A stretch of DNA of 33,917 nt from Ardenticatena sp. GTDB taxonomy: Bacteria; Chloroflexota; Anaerolineae; Ardenticatenales; Ardenticatenaceae. Below, in pieces: positions 8,243 through 15,561 of this stretch (position 1 is its first letter; the number at the start of each line of letters is the position of its first letter). The stretch spans positions 1-33,917 of the forward strand of contig WFOS01000032.1 in NCBI GenBank assembly GCA_015487975.1. The letters are read 5' to 3'. Made by a program: the position numbers and the translations under genes. The notes beneath the pieces are model-generated. The model had not been told where the DNA came from, did not search any database, and saw only the letters and a list, made by a program, of their open reading frames with translations.

Positions 8243-9298
8243 ATGAACACATCACCAACTACCATCCGTGAACTTGTGGCCCCCTACGTCCCCGATATCG
8301 AAGCCGCTATGCGGCGTTTCGTGCCTGCGATCGAAGGGGACGCCGCAGCCATGTTCGGCATGCTGCATTACCATCTTGGCTGGGCAGATGAGACATTCCG
8401 TCCCGTTCGTCAGCCGACAGGCAAACGTGTTCGTGCCGCACTTGTGCTGATGAGTGCCGAGGGGATTGGGGTTGCACGCGAACGCGCCTTGCCTGCTGCG
8501 GCGGCTGTGGAACTCGTGCACGAATTTTCGCTCATCCACGACGATATCGAAGACGGCGACCGTGAACGCCGCCATCGCCCCACGGTGTGGGTATTGTGGG
8601 GCGTGCCACAAGCCATCAACGCGGGCGATGCGCTCTTTGCCATTGCCCACCGCGCCCTGTTCGGGCTCGCCGAGGCTGGCCTCCCCCCCGAGCGGGTCGT
8701 GCAAGCCGCCCACCGTTTCAGCGAAACCATGGTAGCGTTGTGTGGGGGACAGCATCAAGATATGGCGTTCGAAACGCGGCTCGACGTCACACCCGACGAA
8801 TACCGCACCATGATTACTGGTAAAACAGGGGTGCTCCTGGGGCTCGCGGCTGAACTGGGGGCTATTGTCGCCGGGCTCCCCGACGAAGACCGCGCCCGTT
8901 ACCGACGCTTTGGCGAACGCTTGGGACGCGCCTTCCAGATCCAAGATGATGTGCTGGGGCTTTGGGGGGAAAGCACCAAAACTGGGAAGCCTGTTGGCAA
9001 CGACATTCGCAAACGCAAGAAGAGCTTGCCCGTGTTGCTGGCACTGACCACCCCCACGCCAGACGCCGACGTGCTACGACAGCTCTACGCACGCGAAACG
9101 CCCCCCACCGACGCTGAGGTAGAGCAGGCACTTGCCATTCTCGAACGAACCGGGGCACGCGCTGCCGCCGAAACCGAAATGCATGCTGCCTATGCCGAAG
9201 CCAGACACATGCTCGACGAGATTGCTGAACGGTACGGCGCCACCGCCGTCCAAAAGTTGCGCCAGCTGGTGCATTTGCTGCAACATCGGAACGAATAG
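8243..9298 (+). CDS. Polyprenyl (farnesyl/geranylgeranyl-type) diphosphate synthase
   Basis: This 351-residue protein is an all-helical trans-isoprenyl diphosphate synthase. The first aspartate-rich motif, H-D-D-I-E-D-x-D-x2-R-R, is intact near residues 99-110 and binds the allylic substrate through magnesium. The second is Q-D-D-V-L-G near 234, where the last Asp of the usual D-D-x-x-D is Gly, as in many family members. Downstream, G-K-P-V-G-N-D-I-R-x-R-K-K-S-L-P is typical. The enzyme condenses isopentenyl diphosphate with an allylic diphosphate; chain length cannot be read from sequence by eye. The ATG at 8243 has GAGG upstream and is chosen over an in-frame ATG at 8183 that lies inside the previous gene. 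The product may feed quinone, carotenoid or UbiA-type reactions. Confidence 0.9.
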   Translation: MNTSPTTIRELVAPYVPDIEAAMRRFVPAIEGDAAAMFGMLHYHLGWADETFRPVRQPTGKRVRAALVLMSAEGIGVARERALPAAAAVELVHEFSLIHDDIEDGDRERRHRPTVWVLWGVPQAINAGDALFAIAHRALFGLAEAGLPPERVVQAAHRFSETMVALCGGQHQDMAFETRLDVTPDEYRTMITGKTGVLLGLAAELGAIVAGLPDEDRARYRRFGERLGRAFQIQDDVLGLWGESTKTGKPVGNDIRKRKKSLPVLLALTTPTPDADVLRQLYARETPPTDAEVEQALAILERTGARAAAETEMHAAYAEARHMLDEIAERYGATAVQKLRQLVHLLQHRNE

Positions 9299-9355
9299 TC
9301 CTGCGAGTGCAGACGCACATTGAGAACATCAATCAGCCATCGATGAGGAGGCACA

Positions 9356-9766
9356 ATGCAGACCCTGTACATCGTCAAAGAAGTGCTCAACTACGGTGGA
9401 TTTTTTGGAGGTGATACGGTTTCGTTCATTGCCACGCGCTTTGGTGACCCCGAGGAACGTGAGTACGACTTCACCGTGGACGAAGTGGTGTTCACCAACA
9501 TCACCGAACGCCACAAAGTCGTCGAAGGGATGGTGCTGGCGCTCGACGTTGCCGAAAGTGGACGGGTAGAATCCGCCGAGGTGGTTGCCGCCCGTTCACG
9601 TGAAGCCCTGCGAGCTGCCATCCGCGACGATGCGCGCGAAGAAAAACCCTACCGCGTGTTTGCCTACAAGTGCCCTGTGTGCGAATTGTGGGTGCACGGC
9701 GAGCCCGACCACGTCGGCGATACCACGTATCGCTGCCATGTTTGTGGGGAAACATTCAACGCCTGA
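9356..9766 (+). CDS. Zinc-ribbon protein of unknown function
   Basis: This 136-residue acidic protein has a very strong Shine-Dalgarno (GAGGAGG) before its ATG. The C-terminal 30 residues form a zinc ribbon with two C-x-x-C pairs: C-P-V-C near residues 105-108 and C-H-V-C near 127-130. The N-terminal 70 residues look like beta strands with alternating charged residues, followed by a helix rich in Ala and Arg. No family is recognised. Zinc ribbons commonly bind nucleic acid or protein. It is last in the plus-strand run from 5925 and converges on the HemW-like gene with only six bases between their stops. Confidence 0.7.
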   Translation: MQTLYIVKEVLNYGGFFGGDTVSFIATRFGDPEEREYDFTVDEVVFTNITERHKVVEGMVLALDVAESGRVESAEVVAARSREALRAAIRDDAREEKPYRVFAYKCPVCELWVHGEPDHVGDTTYRCHVCGETFNA

Positions 9767-9772
9767 ATCCCC

Positions 9773-11032
9773 TCAGTCGGGCAGAAACGCAACCATGACC
9801 TGATTGGCCAGGAGCAAGCCGCGCGGTGTCAAGCACAGGCGGTCATCGTCCCACACAAGCAGGCCGCGCGCTTGTAACGCCTCAATCGTCGCACCAAAGC
9901 GCGCTTTCAGCGAACAGCCAAACCGTCGTGCGAAAAGCATTGCAGAAACGCCTTCACGCACCAGGCGCAACCCAAGCAACATCTGTTCGGACTGTGCCAG
10001 CAGTGCGTCGATGGGGTCGCGCGTGGCGGGGTCGAGTGCCGGGGCAGGAAGGTCATCCGGCATTTGCCCGCGCATGACAGAATTGATGTATGTTTGCGGG
10101 TGGCGCACATTGGCATAGCGCACACCGCGCACATAACTGTGCGCACCCGCACCAATCCCCACATAAAACTGATTGCGCCAGTAGATGAGATTGTGCTGGG
10201 ACGCGAGACGAGGCGTCAATCCATCACCCGGTTGCGCCAGCGCCCAATTGCTGATTTCGTAGTGCGTGTAGCCGGCGCTCGCCAGCCGCTCCATCGTCCA
10301 TTCATACTGTTCGGCAGCAACATCATCGTCTGGAGGGGGAATCTCCCCCCGTTCGATCGAGCGCTGCAAAGGTGTGCCCGGCTCTACAATCAAGGCATAC
10401 ACCGACAGGTGGGTTGGCGCAAGCGCCAGGGCTGATTCCAGCGTTGCCTGCCAGGCATCTAGCGATTGGCGCGGAAGCCCGTAAATCAAATCCAAGTTGA
10501 TATTGTCGAACCCTGCGTGGTGTGCATCTTCCACCGCTCGGCGTGCGTCGGCCGCTGAATGAATACGCCCCAAAAAACGCAACGTGGCATCGTCGAAGCT
10601 TTGCACGCCAAATGAAAGGCGGTTCACGCCTGCCGCCCGCAATGCCCGTAGTGATGCCACATCGACAGAGCCAGGATTCGCCTCGACCGTGCATTCGACC
10701 ATGGGCGCCAGGTCGAATGCACGATGGCACGCATTGATCAACCGTGCTATCTGCTCAGGGGAAAGTGCGGTAGGTGTGCCCCCCCCAAAGAAGATGGTAG
10801 AGGCCGGTGGGCGATGCAGTGCTTCTCCCACCATCTCGATCTCGCGTATAGCGGCATCCACATACCCACTTTTGAGATGGTCCAGGTCTATGTAGGTGTT
10901 GAAATCGCAGTAGATGCAACGCGCTGCACAAAAGGGAATATGGATATAAATCCCCAACGGTGGGGGGGTGGGTTCCCAAGAGGGGGCGTATGACACCAAA
11001 GGTGATTGTCGTGAGCGAGTTTCTGGCAACAT
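9773..11032 (-). CDS. hemW: HemW-like radical SAM protein (formerly coproporphyrinogen III oxidase-like)
   Basis: This 419-residue protein contains the radical SAM cluster motif C-x3-C-x2-C as C-A-A-R-C-I-Y-C (near residues 39-46), then F-F-G-G-G-T-P-T, which binds SAM. Downstream is H-N-L-I-Y-W (near 281-286), the H-N-x-x-Y-W motif used to tell heme-chaperone HemW from true HemN. HemW binds heme and is proposed to insert it into respiratory enzymes. A C-terminal winged-helix region follows. The ATG at 11032 is chosen because GAAGGA lies six bases before it; in-frame ATGs upstream at 11056 and 11119 have no ribosome site. It diverges from the kinase operon. Confidence 0.87.
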   Translation of the reverse strand: MLPETRSRQSPLVSYAPSWEPTPPPLGIYIHIPFCAARCIYCDFNTYIDLDHLKSGYVDAAIREIEMVGEALHRPPASTIFFGGGTPTALSPEQIARLINACHRAFDLAPMVECTVEANPGSVDVASLRALRAAGVNRLSFGVQSFDDATLRFLGRIHSAADARRAVEDAHHAGFDNINLDLIYGLPRQSLDAWQATLESALALAPTHLSVYALIVEPGTPLQRSIERGEIPPPDDDVAAEQYEWTMERLASAGYTHYEISNWALAQPGDGLTPRLASQHNLIYWRNQFYVGIGAGAHSYVRGVRYANVRHPQTYINSVMRGQMPDDLPAPALDPATRDPIDALLAQSEQMLLGLRLVREGVSAMLFARRFGCSLKARFGATIEALQARGLLVWDDDRLCLTPRGLLLANQVMVAFLPD

Positions 11033-11066
11033 GAGCGTCCTTCGATCCACCATCATCGTCTGATGA

Positions 11067-11094
11067 AGTATACTTGCGTTTGGCAAAATCCAAA
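11067..11094 (-). promoter_or_regulatory. Putative promoter for hemW
   Basis: On the minus strand TTTGGA (11089-11094) is followed after 16 bases by TATACT (11067-11072), which leaves a leader of about 28 bases to the ATG at 11032. The -35 lies within an inverted repeat listed separately. Confidence 0.4.
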
Positions 11095-11095
11095 C
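11078..11095. promoter_or_regulatory. Inverted repeat in the hemW/kinase divergent promoter region
   Basis: GTTTGG (11078-11083) and CCAAAC (11090-11095) form a perfect 6-bp inverted repeat around CAAAAT. It overlaps the putative hemW -35, so it could be an operator for a dimeric regulator. There is no direct evidence of binding. Confidence 0.3.
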
Positions 11096-11150
11096 AGATG
11101 CATCAGAATAGCGAAACACATAGCCACGTTCCTTGACAACGCAGAGACGA

Positions 11151-11179
11151 TTGACCTTTTAGACACTTTCCTTTATAGT
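11151..11179 (+). promoter_or_regulatory. Sigma70-type promoter of the kinase operon
   Basis: TTGACC (11151-11156) and TATAGT (11174-11179) are separated by the optimal 17 bases. Transcription would begin near 11186. This excludes the in-frame ATG at 11063 as start of the kinase and leaves 11195 or 11219. Confidence 0.6.
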
Positions 11180-11218
11180 CAGCAGTTGAACAAGATGCCC
11201 AGAGAAACGAGAGCACGA

Positions 11219-13216
11219 ATGAAACGGTCGCGCAAACCCCAAGTCATTCTTACACCTGGTACGATTCTTGGCGAACGCTATATCATCGAAGACGTTATTG
11301 GACGTGGCGGCATGGGGGCCGTATACGCTGCCCGTGACAAACGTTTTCGCGCCGTCGTTCGCCGCTGCGCCGTCAAGGAAATGTACGATCAGCTGCTTGA
11401 CGAAGAAGCCCGCCGCCGGGCTGTGCAATCGTTCGAGCGTGAAGCCAACATTCTCGCATCCTTGAATCACCCAGCCATTCCCAAAGTGTATGATTACTTC
11501 ACAGAAGGCGATCATCACTACCTCATTCTGGAATACATTCCTGGGCAAAACTTGCTGCAATATATGCAAAAACGAGGGCGCCCCATCACGGCGGAACAAG
11601 CCATTGATTGGGGATTGCAACTCACCGATGTTCTTTCATACCTGCACAACTACAATCCTCCCATCATCTTCCGCGATTTGAAGCCCAGCAACATCATGTT
11701 GCGCCCAGATGGCTCGCTGGCGCTGGTGGACTTTGGCATTGCCAAACACTTCCAACATGATACGCGTAACACGATGATTGGGACGGAAGGGTACGCCCCA
11801 CCCGAGCAATACGAGGGCATAGCGACCCCCCTGGTCGATATCTATGCCTTGGGAGCAACGCTGCACCACCTACTCACGAACACAGACCCACAACAACATC
11901 GTCCATTTAGTTTCGATACCCGTCCCATCCGTGAGTATAATCCCACGGTCTCGGAAGACCTCGAAGATGTGATCATGCGTGCTGTTGCCGAAGACCCGCT
12001 CGACCGCTGGCAATCGGCCGAAGAAATGCACCAGGCGCTCAAATCGCTTAGCCGTGGGACGATGCATTCGGCACGTACGCTGAAAGATTCATCGACCCGC
12101 CGAATCACGCGGCAAATTACACGCCGCTTGTTGGATGCTACCAAGGAAGTTTCTCCCACACAGGATGTTGCCCCCACACGCCCGGTGAGTGACGAAGGGC
12201 CAGCGACTGTCCCCATCCAGGCGCACACACGCAGTTTTTCAGTTGAGCCACGCTGGATTTTCCGCACCGAGGAAGAAGTGCGTTCGACGCCTTGTTTGCA
12301 TGAAGGGTATATCTACATTGGGAGTTATGACAACAATCTGTATTGCCTGGATGCCGAAACTGGCGAATTTTTGTGGAAGTTTCCAACCCGTGGCGGCATT
12401 CCGGGGCGTGCTGCAGTCTATCAAAACATGGTGATTGTCGGCTCGGAAGACAAATGCGTATACGCCATCGATGCACTCTCCGGACGTCAGGCATGGAAAG
12501 CCGAAACGCAAGGGCGTGTCCGTGCCTCTCCCTGTGTGGCATACGACAACATCTACATCGGCTCCGATGATGGCATGTTCTACTGCCTGGATGCCGCCAG
12601 TGGGCGCATTTTGTGGAAATATGAAGTCGGCGCACCTATTCGCTCGACCGCCACGGTCTACGACCAGATTGTGATTTTTGGTGCGGAAGATACACAAATT
12701 CATGGTGTCGATGTGATGACCGGCGCCAGCCGCTGGAAAGTTCGTACCAATGGGCCGGTGATTTCCAGCCCGGCACTCGCTGGTGACCGCATCGTGATTG
12801 GCTCGATGGACTGGGTGGTGTACAGTATCGACGCCTCGTCTGGGTGGGTCATCTGGCGCTATCGTACGGGCGACCGTGTGGTTTCATCTCCTTTTGTCGA
12901 TGGGAGCAAAGTGTATATTGGTTCGGTTGATTCACATGTCTATTGCATCGATGGCGAATGGGGGAAACTCGTCTGGAAGCGCCGATTGGGGCATCAGGTC
13001 ACTTCATCGCCATGGGTTCATGAAGGGCGCCTGTACGTAGGCTGTGTAGACGGCAATTTCTATTGCCTGGAAACCACACATGGGCGTATCCAATGGTCGT
13101 TTCAAACAGGCGGCCCAATACCTGGTTCGCCGCGCATTGGCTATGGGAACGTCTATTTTGGGTCGCTCGATCATTTCGTCTATGCCCTTCCACTCAATCC
13201 TGACCAAGCGGAGTAA
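11219..13216 (+). CDS. Soluble Ser/Thr protein kinase with C-terminal PQQ-type beta-propeller
   Basis: This 665-residue protein begins with a Hanks-type kinase domain (residues about 20-276). It has the glycine loop G-R-G-G-M-G-A-V-Y, the lysine in A-V-K-E near 53, a catalytic loop F-R-D-L-K-P-S-N near 151-158, D-F-G at 171-173 and P-P-E in the activation segment near 194. The usual H of H-R-D is Phe, a variant seen in some bacterial kinases; Asp, Lys and Asn remain, so activity is expected. A linker rich in Thr/Arg follows. Residues about 342-660 form eight PQQ-type repeats of the pattern Y-I-G-S-x-D-x2-x-Y-C-L-D-x-x-x-G-x-x-x-W, enough to close a propeller. No membrane helix separates the parts, unlike PknB/PknD, so the propeller should be cytoplasmic. 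The start at 11219 is inferred from the promoter; 11195 is possible. The next gene follows after six bases. Confidence 0.88.
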   Translation: MKRSRKPQVILTPGTILGERYIIEDVIGRGGMGAVYAARDKRFRAVVRRCAVKEMYDQLLDEEARRRAVQSFEREANILASLNHPAIPKVYDYFTEGDHHYLILEYIPGQNLLQYMQKRGRPITAEQAIDWGLQLTDVLSYLHNYNPPIIFRDLKPSNIMLRPDGSLALVDFGIAKHFQHDTRNTMIGTEGYAPPEQYEGIATPLVDIYALGATLHHLLTNTDPQQHRPFSFDTRPIREYNPTVSEDLEDVIMRAVAEDPLDRWQSAEEMHQALKSLSRGTMHSARTLKDSSTRRITRQITRRLLDATKEVSPTQDVAPTRPVSDEGPATVPIQAHTRSFSVEPRWIFRTEEEVRSTPCLHEGYIYIGSYDNNLYCLDAETGEFLWKFPTRGGIPGRAAVYQNMVIVGSEDKCVYAIDALSGRQAWKAETQGRVRASPCVAYDNIYIGSDDGMFYCLDAASGRILWKYEVGAPIRSTATVYDQIVIFGAEDTQIHGVDVMTGASRWKVRTNGPVISSPALAGDRIVIGSMDWVVYSIDASSGWVIWRYRTGDRVVSSPFVDGSKVYIGSVDSHVYCIDGEWGKLVWKRRLGHQVTSSPWVHEGRLYVGCVDGNFYCLETTHGRIQWSFQTGGPIPGSPRIGYGNVYFGSLDHFVYALPLNPDQAE

Positions 13217-13222
13217 CGGTTC

Positions 13223-14716
13223 ATGGCCGCGGCGACGTTTCGAGAAGATTTCTACAATCAGTTGGGGATTTCCCCCAGAGCCGACGAAACGCTCATTCGC
13301 CGTCAATATCGGCGGCTCGCCCGCTTACTCCACCCGGACACTGGCACTCAGCCCGACTCTGCCGGGTTTCTCAGCATCCAAGAAGCCTACGATATTCTGA
13401 GTGACCCCATCAAACGACGTGAATACGACCACTGGCTGCGTGAGAAAAATCTGTTTCCGCCGTTTCACGCTGACATTCTTCACGGACCTCATGTGCTTCG
13501 GGCAACGCATTCGCCTCAACGGCTTTATATGCTGCTAGACCTACGCGCCAGTAAAGAAGCGGCGAATCGCCCCCCCATCATCAATCTGGTGTTGGTGATC
13601 GACCAGAGCAGTTCCATGCGTGGCGAACGGCTCTTCCAGGTGCGTCAGGCTGCACGCATGGTTGCCGAACGGTTGGGAGCAGATGATTACCTCTCGATTG
13701 TGGCATTCAACGACTGGGCTGATGTCGTTTTGCCTGCGCAACATCGCCCATCACCCACCACGCTCATGGAAGCATTGAACAAATTGCAAGCCACTGGTGG
13801 GACAGAGATTGCTCGCGGGCTTGAAGCCGGGTTTGCCGAAGCGCAAAAGTTCCATACGCCGGGCAGTGTGACGCAAATCATTCTCTTGACCGATGGGAAT
13901 ACATACGGTGATGAAGATCGGTGCATTGCGCTGGCGCATCGCGCCGCCATGCAAAATATGAGTATGACATTGTTGGGCATTGGCACCGAATGGAACGACC
14001 ACTTGCTCGACAAAATGGCAGATATTTCTGGGGGGCAATCGTATTTTCTGCGTGAACCGCGTGATATTCTGCGCGTCTTCGAAGAGCAACTTAAAAACCT
14101 ACGCACCACGATTGCCAGCCATATGACGCTTTCGATAACAACTCCCGATGAAAGCGAGCTGATGAACGTGTACGAGGTCTCTCCCGGCCTGAAACGCCTG
14201 GCTCCGCAAGATGATGGTACATACGTGCTGGGGGCACTCTACAACAAGCCACCACGCAAGGTGCTGATCGACTTGAAGATCACCCTGACTGGCGATCAAC
14301 GTCTGTTCATTCCATGCACGCTCGACATCGAAGCCCGTCTGATTGGGCAAACGCGCCCGCTCCCGCTACGACTGGCGACACCACTCAACATCGAAGCCAT
14401 CTCCGAGAGCAAGCTCGACTACCCAGAGGAAATCATCGAAGCGGCTCGGCGTGCAATCGTTGCACGCCTGCAAGAACAGGCATGGGAAGCCGTTTCCAAA
14501 GGCGACGTCCAACAAGCCGAGGCCAATCTTGCGCTCCTGGTCGACCGGTTCCTGGAACTTGGTGAGCGCGACCTGGCACAACTCGCCGAAAAAGAACTTT
14601 CACGCTTGCGTGCTACGGGTGAATTATCGCCCGAAGGCACGCTTGAATTGAAATATGGCACACGTATGCTGGCATTGCCAGCACCACCAGAACACCAATC
14701 GTCAGAGGGAGCATAA
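13223..14716 (+). CDS. J-domain / von Willebrand factor A fusion protein
   Basis: This 497-residue protein joins two domains rarely seen together. Residues about 8-72 are a DnaJ J-domain with the H-P-D tripeptide at 37-39 that stimulates Hsp70 ATPase, followed by Q-E-A-Y-D-I-L-S-D. Residues about 118-290 are a VWA domain with a complete metal-ion-dependent adhesion site: D127-x-S129-x-S131, T194 and D224. The remaining 200 residues contain beta-rich and then helical segments (tetratricopeptide-like E-A-V-S-K-G-D-V-Q-Q-A-E-A-N). No signal peptide or membrane helix is visible. The gene sits six bases after the kinase stop and six before the FHA gene. I infer that it recruits DnaK and a VWA ligand under control of the kinase; this is not shown. 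Confidence 0.88.
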   Translation: MAAATFREDFYNQLGISPRADETLIRRQYRRLARLLHPDTGTQPDSAGFLSIQEAYDILSDPIKRREYDHWLREKNLFPPFHADILHGPHVLRATHSPQRLYMLLDLRASKEAANRPPIINLVLVIDQSSSMRGERLFQVRQAARMVAERLGADDYLSIVAFNDWADVVLPAQHRPSPTTLMEALNKLQATGGTEIARGLEAGFAEAQKFHTPGSVTQIILLTDGNTYGDEDRCIALAHRAAMQNMSMTLLGIGTEWNDHLLDKMADISGGQSYFLREPRDILRVFEEQLKNLRTTIASHMTLSITTPDESELMNVYEVSPGLKRLAPQDDGTYVLGALYNKPPRKVLIDLKITLTGDQRLFIPCTLDIEARLIGQTRPLPLRLATPLNIEAISESKLDYPEEIIEAARRAIVARLQEQAWEAVSKGDVQQAEANLALLVDRFLELGERDLAQLAEKELSRLRATGELSPEGTLELKYGTRMLALPAPPEHQSSEGA

Positions 14717-14722
14717 GCGTCC

Positions 14723-15229
14723 ATGAAGTCTTGCCCTCGATGCGGCTACGCCAACATAAGCAATACGCTGTTTTGCGATGCCTGCGGGACTCCCTTGCGC
14801 GACGACATTGTGGTCGAACCGACGCGCCTGTACGAAGAAGCGGTGAACGGCGGAGGAGTCGATGATTTTCATCGCCGCGCACCGCCCAGCGAACGAACTA
14901 CTCTGGTGACCGGTCAGTGGGCACTCATCATTCTGCCCCAACGACACATGGTGCGCCTTCCTGAAATCCCATCGATTGTTCTTGGGCGAGGGCATCATCA
15001 TAAAGATCCTTTCATTGATCTGGAACCATATGGCGCACATGTCGCTGGGGTCTCCCGACGGCACGCCCGCTTGACTCGCAAAGGAATGGGGGTCTACATC
15101 GAAGATCTGGCGAGTACGAACGGCACGTATGTCAACCGTGTACGTATTCCGGCACATACGCCTACACCTGTGCAACCTGGAGATGTGATCAAATTGGGAC
15201 GCCTGAAGATATTGATTCAATCTGAATAA
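14723..15229 (+). CDS. Zinc-ribbon / FHA-domain protein
   Basis: This 168-residue protein starts with a four-cysteine zinc ribbon (C4, C7, C18, C21; C-P-R-C and C-D-A-C). A Thr-containing linker follows (residues about 30-60), then a forkhead-associated domain at about 65-165. The phosphothreonine-binding residues are present: G-R near 88-89, S-R-R-H at 111-114 and N-G at 133-134 in S-T-N-G-T-Y-V-N. FHA domains read phosphothreonine, so this is the natural reader for the kinase encoded two genes upstream. It is probably cytoplasmic. GAGGGAG overlaps the end of the previous gene and serves as ribosome site. Confidence 0.9.
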   Translation: MKSCPRCGYANISNTLFCDACGTPLRDDIVVEPTRLYEEAVNGGGVDDFHRRAPPSERTTLVTGQWALIILPQRHMVRLPEIPSIVLGRGHHHKDPFIDLEPYGAHVAGVSRRHARLTRKGMGVYIEDLASTNGTYVNRVRIPAHTPTPVQPGDVIKLGRLKILIQSE

Positions 15230-15249
15230 GCCACGGAAAGGAGAGAGCC

Positions 15250-15495
15250 ATGGCCTACACCGTGATTATGCACGTTGCAAACGAAGACCCCTTTGTTGCT
15301 GAACTGGAAGAATTGCCCAAGCCAACCGATCAGGTGGTTATTGTGACCAATCCACGCCGTCGAGACGGGAAACCCCTGCCCTATCTCGACCGCGAAGCGG
15401 TGCAGGTGTATTACCCGTGGCATCGTATTACGTTTATGGAAGTGTTGGCACCACAACGTGCCCGCGACGAAATCGTCGAATTCTTCCGTGATTGA
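15250..15495 (+). CDS. Small orphan protein, last gene of the kinase operon
   Basis: This 81-residue acidic protein has a strong AAAGGAG site nine bases before its ATG and ends 17 bases before a terminator stem, so it is certainly the operon's last gene. The sequence suggests an alternating beta/alpha fold with an N-terminal strand (Y-T-V-I-M-H-V) and a central V-V-I-V-T-N-P-R-R-R-D-G-K turn. A Y-Y-P-W-H-R-I segment resembles a site that places a ligand or protein partner. It has no cysteine, signal peptide or membrane helix. No family is recognised. It could be a substrate or adaptor of the kinase module. Confidence 0.75.
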   Translation: MAYTVIMHVANEDPFVAELEELPKPTDQVVIVTNPRRRDGKPLPYLDREAVQVYYPWHRITFMEVLAPQRARDEIVEFFRD

Positions 15496-15512
15496 ACCAC
15501 GTCCCAACATCG

Positions 15513-15543
15513 AAAGAGGAGCGCCAGGTGCGCTCCTCTTTTG
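15513..15543. terminator. Terminator between the kinase operon and the convergent hydrolase gene
   Basis: A perfect 12-bp stem, AAAGAGGAGCGC (15513-15524) with GCGCTCCTCTTT (15530-15541), has a five-base loop and is followed by T residues on the plus strand. It lies between convergent genes and probably works in both directions, better on the plus strand. Confidence 0.85.
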
Positions 15544-15561
15544 TTCTCTACGTCGTCGTTC

